The notes under the pieces: generated by a model | What the model saw: the letters and a program-made list of their open reading frames with translations, nothing else | Database searches by the model: none | What the model was told of the DNA's origin: nothing | Origin: Picochlorum sp. 'celeri' | Taxonomy: Eukaryota; Chlorophyta; Trebouxiophyceae | Length of the DNA stretch: 64,000 nt | Reading direction: 5' to 3' | Assembly: GCA_010909725.1 (NCBI GenBank) | Contig: JAACMV010000014.1 | Span: forward strand, 434,001 to 498,000 | Program-made: the position numbers and the translations under genes | Shown here: piece after piece, positions 40,397 to 50,125 of the stretch | How positions within the stretch are numbered: the stretch's first letter is position 1 | Layout of the letters: each line of letters begins with the position of its first letter

Positions 40397-41509
40397 ATGG
40401 GGAGAAGAAGTGTGCAGTACACTGTATCTCTCGTCGCCCTGCTTGGCGCTGCGGGGGTACACGCCGTAGGAAATGGTATGCAGCGCTTTCAAATAAGATA
40501 TGCAATCCCATAAGAGTGGTATTATAACGCTTTGCCGTATGCTGCAGTGAATGTTGTCGACAAGGAGGCCCTTCAGGGTCTTGGGACTATTGCTCAGGGG
40601 GTGGCCCAGATTGGGCAAGCTGCTGTGACCGGCGCTCAGGAAAAGCAGCAGAAGTTTATGGATGCCGCTGGAAATGTTTACGAGGTGTTAACTGATGCTA
40701 CAGGGGCAGCCACAAATTTTGTGATTGATGCAGCTGGCACCGTATTTGATACCACAAAAATGGCAGGAGGGTTCCTCCTCAATGCCGCCATGGACTATCC
40801 AGGAGACATTATGAGCGCTATCGGAGAGACTGGACAAGATTTGAGAAAGTTTGCTGGAGTTGGAGCGGATGCGGCCGCAGCTTTGGGACAGTATGCTATG
40901 AACTCTCGACCAGAGCTGCCCAAGTTCAAAGAGATGCTCAAGCCACAGGCCTGGGCTGATGCCGCTCAAAAATCCACCATGAAGATGACTGGAGCATTCA
41001 ATACACTTGAAGACCAGTTCATAGATAGCATCGACGAATTGGAGGACCAGTACTGCACCCCAGCCAAATTCACTCCTTCCTTCAAAAAGCCAGCAGAGAT
41101 CACCATGCCAGGATTCTATGTCGAGGCAGGCCTTGGTGGATGCACAGTACAAGTCGAAAAAGAAAGTAAGCACGACTACAGCCTGAGCTGCAACAAGCCT
41201 TTCGTCACGCATGCCCATGTCCCAGGAAAGTGGGTGTCAAAACGTAAGACTCCAATCAAGTTCGAGACCAAATCTTGCAAGATTGAAAAGGAAATTGGAG
41301 AATATGAACAGATTGTTTTGTTTGAATTCGATGGACATACAAATTTTGATGCCAATGCGTTGAGACAGACCGTGTCGCAGGCATTTGGTGGATTGGCAAA
41401 TGGAGTATCCGGAGTGACTGACATGGTGGGAGACTTTATGAGCTCAATGAAGAACCCATTGCAAGGAAAACTCTCCCAGTTAGGATCCATGGAAAAGCCA
41501 GCATTCTAG
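40397..41509 (+). CDS. Secreted four-cysteine family protein, paralogue D, two exons
   Basis: Exon 1 is 40397-40475 (MGRRSVQYTVSLVALLGAAG signal peptide), a 72-bp intron follows (40476-40547, phase 1), and exon 2 is 40548-41509. The product is about 346 aa. It has the blocks EALQGLGTIAQG, GNVYEVLTDATGAATNFVID and DQYCTPAKFTPSFKKPAEITM. The SKHH motif is replaced by VSKRKTPIKFETKSC. All four cysteines are kept. The phase-1 intron right after the signal peptide is shared with paralogue E, so it is probably ancestral and was lost in B and C. Confidence 0.88.
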
Positions 41510-41810
41510 AATAACCAACTTTATTTCATTCCATTTCATTCTTCAATCTGATTATGTAAAAAAAAGCATATAATGTTCATTATCGAATTACTCTGGCCCA
41601 ACGGCCTCGAGGTGGTGGTACCGGTACCTGCCAGCTGGCCTCGTTGCAACAAACTCTTCCACTCCGAACATTCGTCCACCCGTTGAACCTAATTTTTGTT
41701 CAACACACACCGCGTGCGTACTCAACCCATTAAGAATCTGTATCTTGTATATCTACGAGGGATTTATTGATTCACACACATACTGATTGTTATTCAAACC
41801 TGCTGGCAGT
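41510..41810. other. Promoter region of paralogue E
   Basis: A 301-bp spacer. It contains GGCCCAACGGCC (about 41593) and the palindrome GGTACCGGTACC (about 41618). Confidence 0.4.
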
Positions 41811-43051
41811 ATGAATGGACGCACCCAACGACTGGGCTTTCTCTTGTTGGCCTTGACGGTTGTCCCATTCATCGCAGGAGTAGCCGCACAAGGTAGTATA
41901 TATTTGTTGTCCGAATCACATGTATCGATCATGATCATTGATTGACCACATGATGGTGTGCAGATAAAGGAGCAAAAGAAGAGGCAAGGGATGGAATCCA
42001 GAATATCTTGGAGGGCCTGTTCTCAGCCACCCAGGCAAAAGCCCAGGGTTTATCAGACAAGGGCGATGAGTTGAAGGAAAGACTTACCAACAGAGTTGAC
42101 GGTGCAAAGAGTGCTGTTCAGGGAGCTATTCAGAGTGCTGGCTCAGCAATCTCCTCAACTGCTGATATTGTTGCCGATACAACCAAGCTCGTTGCTGACA
42201 TCCTCACTGAAGATTTGAGAAATACTGACATTAAAGGTTCCTTGACGGAAGCTGGTGCATCCATCCGTGAGACGATCAACACCTTGAATGGCCTGGTTGT
42301 CAAGTTTGCCACCATCCTCCAGAGAGCAGCCCCATCAGTGCCTTCTTGGGAAACCATAAAAAACCCAAAGAACTGGCCACTCTCCCTCATGTCCTACACA
42401 GGAGAAATTTCCAAGGCAATGTCAGAGCTGGTCCAGGAAACCGGACTCGTGTATGAGGGTATTTCTGCGAAATACTGCGAGGATGCCAAAGTCACACCAC
42501 CAGGAAAGGTACCAGGAGAATACACCGGATACGGTTTCAATCTCAAACTCTCCTCTGGCAAGTGCTGGCTCGAAAAGGAAGAAGTCGACGATGAGAAGAA
42601 GAAGAAGCTCACCTGCGAAATTCCATCAGTCACATGGGAGAAGACCCCAATCAAGTATGTCTCCAAGCACCACACCCCACTCTCATTCACGTCCAAATCA
42701 TGCAAAGTTGAGAAAACCTTTGGCACTCCAAGAGAGGAAGTCCTTTTCGAACTGGAGGGAGACTTCAACCTCGGAGATGCATTGCAGCAGGCTGCTGGAA
42801 AGATTGGGGAGACCTTGGAATCTCTCTCTGGTGAGAATGACAAGATCCCAGATCAGTTCAGAAAATTCATCACCGACATTGAATCCCAAAAGGAGACTGC
42901 AGAGACTGTATCCAAGTTTGACGAGGGCACAATCGATGCGACATTGTCCATGATTGATGGCATCATTAGCTATAGCAATGGCGGTGCTTTGGAAACACTG
43001 CAGAACATCCCAACCATTGGAGGATGGCAAGTGAATCAAAAGCAAGCATAG
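41811..43051 (+). CDS. Secreted four-cysteine family protein, paralogue E, two exons
   Basis: Exon 1 is 41811-41892 (MNGRTQRLGFLLLALTVVPF... signal peptide ending AGVAAQ), a 71-bp phase-1 intron follows (41893-41963), and exon 2 is 41964-43051. The product is 389 aa. The helical half differs from the others (AKSAVQGAIQSAGSAISSTA, then DTTKLVADIL). The C-terminal domain is clearly homologous: AKYCEDAKVTPPGKV, SSGKC, KLTC, SKHHTPLSFTSKSCKVEKTFG, EEVLFELEG. It is the longest member and ends without the PQPxI tail. Its 3' flank has (CATTT)n repeats as in C and D. Confidence 0.88.
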
Positions 43052-43128
43052 ACCTCAGGATCATTTCATTTCATTTCATTCATTTATAAAATACTACACG
43101 ATGATGATGTAAACAGCTTCGATTGGAA

Positions 43129-43816
43129 ATGGCTTCTTCTCCTTCTTCTTCTCCAAGCGCCGTTGTGACTGAAGGATTCGAAAAACGCATTCTCTGGAAA
43201 ACTGCTTCTGCTGGTGCGATGCGATTCTCTATACATATATTGTACGTTATATGCATGATATGGTACGATATGATGCGTACAGGGACAGCTGGAGCAGCAT
43301 TAGGTGCCTTCTTGGCACTGGGGAAGAAAACAAAGGTCTTGCCAGCATCCTTGACTGGCGCAGCCAGTCTGGGGATGCTATCACTAGCATTCACAGGTAT
43401 GTATCTTCTCTTACATCCAGAGAGCGTGTGAATGCAGTACGCTGAGGCATAGATGTGCATTCTCCAACTACTTGTCTGCAGGTGCTCAAGAGTATACTAG
43501 AGCTCTGACATCATCTGATACTCCGATAAATGCAGCTGTCGGTGGAGCTGCGTCAGGAGCCCTTTTGTTTGCATCGTATGGAAGTAGGCCCGTCTATGGG
43601 GCAGCAATTATGGCTGCATTGGGCTGTAGTGCCGATATCTTATTCAGGGTACTGTCTTCTTCTGCACAGAGCACGCAAGAAGACAAACCCTCGTTCTGGG
43701 ACAAGATAGTCAGAAAGACGACTGATGAAGAGCGAGAAGCGTTTCTGCAAGACCGACGGCGAAGGATATTACGAGAAGATGTTCCTGACCAGAATGCTAC
43801 CGGTCATGCAGATTGA
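43129..43816 (+). CDS. Small Gly/Ala-rich membrane protein, possibly Tim17/PRAT-like, three exons
   Basis: Exons 43129-43213, 43283-43396 and 43482-43816 are joined by two phase-1 GT-AG introns of 69 and 85 bp. The product is 177 aa. The joined sequence ...KTASAG/TAGAALGAFLALGKK and ...LAFTG/AQEYTRAL gives three to four Gly/Ala-rich hydrophobic helices with GxxxG spacing, then a basic tail with W-x-KI...DEEREAFLQDRRRR. Glycine-packed helices of this kind are seen in the Tim17/22/23 (PRAT) family of mitochondrial and plastid envelopes. I regard that link as tentative. The splice model rests on frame continuity. Confidence 0.55.
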
Positions 43817-43896
43817 AAAATGAAAAGGCAAGGCTTCCTTGATAACTGCGCGTTTTTTATTTATTATATATTTATTTGGGTATAGTAAAAGATGAA

Positions 43897-46020
43897 ATGA
43901 ATAGGGCATTGTTGAATATACGCGTGAAGAGCCTGCCGAGGAGCAGAAACTCTGCCGGTCCACAGAATCGTCACTTGTGTCAACGGAGAAGACACGTCTG
44001 CTATGCCAGTGCCAGTTCTATAATTCCTATATCAGATTTTACAACGATTTATGGTGCTGGAGATGAGCCTCACGTGTGCAGTCCTTTGCCTGCTCCAGCA
44101 GACCAGCAAGCAGACAGGAACTCGAAGCCAGTTATGGTTTACTTGCCTGGTATTGATGGGACAGGGCTTGCTGCTGCGAAACAATTTCCCATGTTGATGA
44201 AACATTTCAATCTTGTGACGTTCGTGACCCCTCCCGGGGATAGAACGTCGTACGAGGGCCTCTTGCAGATTTTGACGAATTTCATCGAGTCACTCGACTT
44301 GCCGCCTTCTTTGCCAGTGTATGTGATGGGGGAGAGTTTTGGGGGGTTGTTAGCATTATCATTGGCGTCTAGATGTCCTGGTATGGTGGATAGGGTGGTT
44401 CTGGTGAACCCAGCCACGAGTTTTTCAAAGAGCCTGTGGCCACAGATTGCCCCAGTGTTGCTGAACACGCCACGGGAGGCGTATGGGGCGTTGCCTTTAC
44501 TGTTGGCCCCGGTACTCGGGAATCCTATAAATTTGTTGCAAGCGTCGTTGGATGATATTCCGGAAGGAACGTCATTGGTGGATCAGGCGATTGCGTTGGT
44601 GGATGGTGCCTTTGGGTTGTTGAATCAACTGCCCATTCTGGCTGACATTCTGCCCCGGGACACGCTTGCTCACAAACTTGAGCTATTGAAGCAGGGATGT
44701 GAGGTTGTTGAAGGGGAGGTGGGTGATGTGAAGCAACGTGTGTTTGTTCTGGTGGGTGACCAAGATTTGCTGCTGCCATCAGAGCAGGAGGGATCACGGT
44801 TACAAAGCAAGCTTGCGAGGGCGCATGTTCGTGTTGAGAGGGGCAGATCACATGCGTTATTGCAGGAAGGAGGGGTAGATTTAGTATCCATTATGAAGGA
44901 GGAAGGGTTTTATGTGAGCACGCGTAGACTTTCTGTGCCTGCAGTGAAGCGATACAAAGGGAGCAGTTTTGGTACACCACAACCGATAGAGTTGCCCACG
45001 GACATAGAATTGGGACGATATTCGGAGCGAGTGACATCGTTTGGTAGAAGGCTGACGAGTCCTGTGTTCATATCGACGTATATGGATGGGAACAAGGTGA
45101 GTGGGTTGGGAGCGCTGCCAATGCCTGGTGAACAGAGGCCGATCCTGTTTGTGGGAAACCATCAGTCGTTGGCGTTAGATATGGGGGTATTTTGTGAGGA
45201 AATACTCAAGACGAGGGGTATCATGTTGAGAGGGTTGGCTCACCCAGCTATATTTTCATCTGCACGGAGGGGCAACAAGGGTTCAGAGGAGGATCCTGCG
45301 AGACTTGATGCCATGCCGGCATTTATCAACGCACTGAATGGTCGAGATAACAATGGAACTAGGAATAGAAGTTTTGAAGTGTTTCTGGAAGAGTTTGGGG
45401 CGGTGCCTGTAGGCCCTACGAATTTTGTGAGATTGCTACAGGGAAAAGAAGCTATTCTGCTGTACCCAGGAGGTGTGAAGGAAGCGTATCGAAAGAAAGG
45501 ACAGGAGTATCAGCTTTTCTGGCCACAGAAATCGGAATTTGTGCGAATGGCAGCAAAGTATGATGCCATTATTGTTCCATTTGCGGGTGTTGGGGTTGAT
45601 GATGGTTTGAACATTGTGTTGGATTCGGATGAGATGAAGGACATTCCATTCCTGGGGCAGTTGATTTCGCAGTCTTCGGAGGCTATACCGCAAGCTCGGA
45701 GGGGGGTGAATGCAGACTCTGAGGAATCTAGAGACTCGTTTGTGTCACCTATTGCTGTGCCCAAACTGCCACCAAATAGATTGTACTACATGTTCCAAAA
45801 GCCAATTGAGCTCTCAAGAGAGATTGTAGATGATAGGGAGGCATGCGAACAAATCTATCGCGACGTGAAGAAGTCAGTAGAAGATGGTATAGAATATCTA
45901 TTGGAGAAGAGGAATACAGATCCTTATTCAGATTTCGGGACAAGATTGGCATATGAATCATTCCGTGGGACTGCACCCACATTTCCAATTGATGAACACG
46001 ATAATGATAACAACATGTAA
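43897..46020 (+). CDS. PES: Phytyl ester synthase / diacylglycerol acyltransferase-like (esterase-lipase-thioesterase)
   Basis: A 707-aa intronless protein from the ATG at 43897; the first ~45 residues are Arg/Ser-rich, a likely plastid transit peptide. An alpha/beta-hydrolase domain comes first: VYLPGIDGTG, nucleophile in VMGESFGG, VLVNPATSF and GDQDLLLPS (Asp loop), with GRSHALLQE as the His. An LPLAT-type acyltransferase domain follows: FVGNHQSLALDMG (NHxSxxD-like), then GAVPVGPTNFVRLL, LYPGGVKEAYRKKGQEY and IIVPFAGVG. This two-domain layout is that of PES1/PES2, which make fatty acid phytyl esters and triacylglycerol in chloroplast plastoglobules during stress or chlorophyll breakdown. 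SGR in the same window acts upstream in chlorophyll loss. Tail-to-tail with the AP2 gene, 43 bp apart. Confidence 0.92.
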   Translation: MNRALLNIRVKSLPRSRNSAGPQNRHLCQRRRHVCYASASSIIPISDFTTIYGAGDEPHVCSPLPAPADQQADRNSKPVMVYLPGIDGTGLAAAKQFPMLMKHFNLVTFVTPPGDRTSYEGLLQILTNFIESLDLPPSLPVYVMGESFGGLLALSLASRCPGMVDRVVLVNPATSFSKSLWPQIAPVLLNTPREAYGALPLLLAPVLGNPINLLQASLDDIPEGTSLVDQAIALVDGAFGLLNQLPILADILPRDTLAHKLELLKQGCEVVEGEVGDVKQRVFVLVGDQDLLLPSEQEGSRLQSKLARAHVRVERGRSHALLQEGGVDLVSIMKEEGFYVSTRRLSVPAVKRYKGSSFGTPQPIELPTDIELGRYSERVTSFGRRLTSPVFISTYMDGNKVSGLGALPMPGEQRPILFVGNHQSLALDMGVFCEEILKTRGIMLRGLAHPAIFSSARRGNKGSEEDPARLDAMPAFINALNGRDNNGTRNRSFEVFLEEFGAVPVGPTNFVRLLQGKEAILLYPGGVKEAYRKKGQEYQLFWPQKSEFVRMAAKYDAIIVPFAGVGVDDGLNIVLDSDEMKDIPFLGQLISQSSEAIPQARRGVNADSEESRDSFVSPIAVPKLPPNRLYYMFQKPIELSREIVDDREACEQIYRDVKKSVEDGIEYLLEKRNTDPYSDFGTRLAYESFRGTAPTFPIDEHDNDNNM

Positions 46021-46063
46021 TCACACATTACAGCAATACAACTACTTGTTCAGTACATTTCAA

Positions 46064-47913
46064 TCAAGCATTAAATGTCTCGGTGTTATGTGGTGCATAT
46101 ATTTGATCTTGCTGGGCCTTTTTTGCCTCATCCTGTGCACTGGCAGCAACTACACCAGCATCAATCTGTGCCTCATACTGACCGGGGCCTGTTCTCCTAA
46201 CGCCTTTGAACTTTGAGGTTCTCTGCCTAGCCAAATCACTGTCTTTCATCAGTGCTCTGATCAATTCCTCTTCAGAATGAGCATTCAAAACAGGCAGAGT
46301 TGCCTTGTATATCTCTTTGGGGAAATTGATGGGTGCATCATCACCTAGAATCTTCAATGCGGCGAGATCATGAGCTCTGCCAGCCTGATCTCGAGAGGGA
46401 AATTTACCCAAAAATATCGCTTCTTTTTTCAAACCTTCCACAACGGATCCCTCCGTCTTTTCCATCGGTTTCTCAATGTACGCATCCCAAAACAAGGACC
46501 ATTTGTCCCTGGCAACCCCCCTCAAATTCACAGGTTGGCTCGAGCCATCCTCCCCAGGCATAGTCGGCTTTTGAGGCGTAGAAGATCTCAACTCTTTTGT
46601 AACTAATGACGTAATAGACTCGTGACGGTTTGTATTCTGGAACTCACGGCCATCTGAAGGGCCACCACCAGCTCTGGCCTCTATATTAATCTCCTTTTGA
46701 AATTTGCCATCATTATTCTCTGGAATCTGAATACCTACAAAAGGAGACATGGGTGGCTGTGAGAAACCACCATTTTTATCGAAATTCTGAAACACAGCTT
46801 TGATAATTGGGACTTCTTTATTATCCCTGGCAGTGGCCATGAGTGCTGGACCATGCCTCAACACCTCTCCAGTCGACGGACTGCACCACACAGGACATGA
46901 TTAAGGATCATCAATTCACTCTTCTCCGTCCACATACAACAATAACTACTACTACTACAGCGTATGAACCGAAAAAGAAATAACAACACAAGAACAACGT
47001 ACTCTCTCGTGAACCCAGACTCGGCCCTTGCACTCCGTTGCTGGACAGTCTCTGTTGACTGCCTCTGCCTTCTCCTCTTTCCTGGAGATTTCCTCGGCGA
47101 ATTCTGCACACTGCCTGTCTCATATACAGGAACTTGTCCGAAAGACACTGACGGCACTTGCTGCTGATGGACAACGTAATGCACCTGACCAGGCTGATAT
47201 GGCACTCCGGGAAGGTACATGGACTGCATGTGACCTCCACCAGACACCTGAATGAAGTTTCCCTGAGCATCTTGAATAAACATGGGCTGTTGAATGTTCC
47301 CAGAGCCAATAAAATGACCTTGCAACGGCATCCCACCACTGTGATTGGTATGAGTAGAAAAGCACGCCCCATTCTGTACATGTCCAATCTGTGGAGCACT
47401 GTGTGCATGCTGAATACTCATCGCCGACTGCTCTTGTTGCATAGTGGAATCCAAAGACGCCAATACACTTCTCGCAGCGTCTGCAACAGATGCATTTTGT
47501 TGTTGATGGTGTTGCGGTATACTCTGTTGCTGGTGGTGATGGTGTGTCTGTGGCTGCTGCTGAACGTGATGATGTTCTTGATGCATCTCATGTTGTTTCG
47601 TCAAACCAGTGACAAAGTCAGATTCGAGTAATATATGGCCATCAGGGCCGAACAAGTTGTCTGGAATGTCAAGATCGAGGTACGCATCATCAGAATCCAA
47701 CAATTTCCCAAAGTCCTCTGGCGTGAGATTATGCAATCCATGTATATCATCAAATGCATGCTGTGGCAATGAATTATTCCTGAAACATTCATATTCATAT
47801 CTATAGTCAGGAGGCAATCATCCATGGAGTACCTATCACACCACACCGCACCTTTCATGTTGATGCTGCCCACCCACCTCTGCAGCACCTTGTCCGTCTG
47901 TCTCTGGCGGCAT
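46064..47913 (-). CDS. AP2/ERF-like transcription factor, three exons
   Basis: Exons 47852-47913, 47003-47779 and 46064-46880 are joined by introns of 72 and 122 bp, giving about 551 aa. The N-terminal two thirds are His/Gln-rich (HHHVQQQPQTHHHHQQQ) with an acidic patch, then a basic stretch (RKSPGKRRRQRQ). An AP2-like domain lies at about residues 402-466: LRGVARDKWSLFWDAYIEK, AIFLGKFPSRDQAGRAHDLA, LGDDAPINFP. A second copy begins at about 498 (SKFKGVRRTGPGQYEAQID) but the protein stops soon after, so the second domain is cut short. AP2 factors are plant-lineage DNA-binding regulators. The splice joins are supported by frame and by sense across each border. Confidence 0.7.
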
Positions 47914-48752
47914 TATAGTCTCCAATATAACGCCAATGAACTGTTTGTGCTATATTTTGATCGCGTGGCAACACGAGGTCCTCTCTTGGTGAAGGTGTTA
48001 CTCACTGCACACCGGAGTATGTAAGCCGGTGGTTTGACTTGTTGACTGACTGGTCACTCTTGCTGACGTGCACACTCGAGAAGTCCTTTTCTCTCGAATA
48101 AATCCTGCAAAATAGTACATACTATTAAAATATGAATTTAAAAAATGAAAAATTCCCAGTCCTGCGTCTGGGCGTGGACTGGTCCACAGAATACCCGTCT
48201 GGTACCAACCGACCAACCGACCAACCACGTTCCCACCCCACGCACCTCCTGGAACAAATTAATACACGCAAATATCTAGAATAAACACCAATTATAACTA
48301 TTAAAGTTGATTATACAAGCAGGGGTTGAAATCCTGTATGAATCTCCGTTTCATCTTGCCGACCCAACCAGTCGTCAACTCGTGGGACAATCGAACAATC
48401 CCCGATCCACTAAATTACGACACATGCGCATTACATATTGATACTAATACATACCTGATTGATAATTCTGCAAAATTAATGCCAACCCAGTGGCTATTGC
48501 CAAGCAATCTATCACATTCCTGAGTCGGGTCAACAGACCAGCGGGGCGCCTTTTCTGCATTTTAATTCCGAAATAGGCCTATTTAAATGTTGGCCCCGTG
48601 TACCCATCAGGGTCGTTCTTCCTGATGGTTCAAGACAGATTTAATGGTTTTAACTATTTTATTATGGATTAGGAATAGGGAATTTGTTGTTTCGGATCCT
48701 CATACCCTGCCAACCGTACCTAATACATTTTTTACCTCTTGGAGTTGCAGAC
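47914..48752. other. Divergent spacer of AP2 gene and coiled-coil gene
   Basis: An 839-bp interval. It contains an ACCAACCGACCAACCGACCAACC repeat-like run (about 48206-48229) and an 8-bp hairpin CCATCAGG/CCTGATGG (48604-48628). A 60-codon open stretch at about 48338-48523 is unassigned. No clear gene. Confidence 0.4.
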
Positions 48753-49988
48753 ATGGTAGCACGTGTCATTCGTCCGTTTCGGAATATCGATGTCTATGCT
48801 GACAAGGATCCAGGTATATTCAATATGCGAGTATTGGCGAGAGGATCGGGCATCCATCTGGTGCCTGTATCTGGGACATTGAGACTTGATGCTGTGTGTG
48901 TCCAATGCAAGGCTGGAGTCGGGCGTGGGGGATTTGAACGAACTGGGACAAAGCAGGATGGGATTCCGCCGTTATCCAAAGATCAGAAGCAGCTTATTGC
49001 TGCCGATTCGAGCCATCTCATGGTGCCGCAAGGGTCTGTTGGGTTTCCCTGGGTGCCTGTTTTGGTGACTGTTGGCCTCACAGTCTCCAGTCTCGCCTCG
49101 ATGGTGACGGCGGTCGTATTCTATATGAGACCTGCACTCAAAGCAATGGAGCAAGCTGCGTTGTCTGCAGAGGAGGCTGCGAAAGATTTAGAGCAGGCTT
49201 CGATTGAGATGGAGAAGACGGCATTGATGTTTCAGCAGGATTTGCCCTTGACTATGAAAGAAGTGCAAAAGGCATCTGAGGAATGGGAGCTCGTAGGAAA
49301 GCAGTTGAATGTAGTATTTGGATCTGTCGCTCGTCCGTTGAGTGTGGAAAGACCAGTAGAAAAGGCAGCAGAGTCGGTGCGGACTGTTGCTCAGAAGAGC
49401 ACGGCAAGGTTTTCGAGGAGGATTGTGTCCGAGACAACGGCAGTCGCAAATGTACGCAAATGTCAATCATGTGTATATTCTTCATTGTTTTTTAAGCCTG
49501 ATGAAGTAATGATTATTGGTACTGTGTAGAATTTATGGACATCGCTCAATCAGGTTGCAGAGCAATTGGGGCTCAAAGGAGTCAGCAACGAGGCTGTGGA
49601 GGAGGCAAAGCGATCCTTATATATAGGTAGACAGCAGCAAGAGGCACGAACATGGATTGATAAATGGAGGAGGAAGAATGCGTTGAGGGAATCTGGGAAG
49701 GAGTATAGTGATGATGTTATAGATGTATCTGGTGACACCAAGATGAGTGTTCCTGTTGACGGGGATCAACTCATGTCAAAGGCTGCAGCAATCATCGGAG
49801 ACGTTGCAAATGGGAATAACAGATCATATAGTACGGAGGACGATCCTGTCGCGGAGGTGTTCAATGCACTGGCAAAAGCACAGGCTGCAGCAGAGGAAGC
49901 AGCATATTTGTCAGAGGAATTGGAGCGCTGTCTGCAAAAGGCAGAAGAGGTGGGCATGTTATCGTCGTCGGATGAAGATGATTTCTGA
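48753..49988 (+). CDS. Predicted chloroplast coiled-coil membrane protein (DUF948-like), two exons
   Basis: Exon 1 is 48753-49451, a 78-bp phase-0 intron follows (49452-49529), and exon 2 is 49530-49988. The product is about 385 aa. One membrane helix (about residues 107-130, VPVLVTVGLTVSSLASMVTAVVFYM) is followed by a long amphipathic helix (ALKAMEQAALSAEEAAKDLEQAS...QFELVGKQL-like spacing) that resembles DUF948-type coiled coils in plant plastid proteins. Exon 2 adds a second helical segment and an acidic end (SSDEDDF). The function of this family is not known to me. The start codon is the first ATG; it follows a TTGCAG that could also be a splice acceptor, so an upstream exon is possible. 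Confidence 0.6.
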
Positions 49989-50125
49989 GTACATATTTAT
50001 TACGATATATTTAATATACATGTAATACATGTATTCCAAAATTATTGTTAGGGTATATGCATGGTATTGTACAGTGACTCTCCTCTACCCTCGGAAAAAA
50101 ATAAATGCGCTGAGGTCCTTTCATG

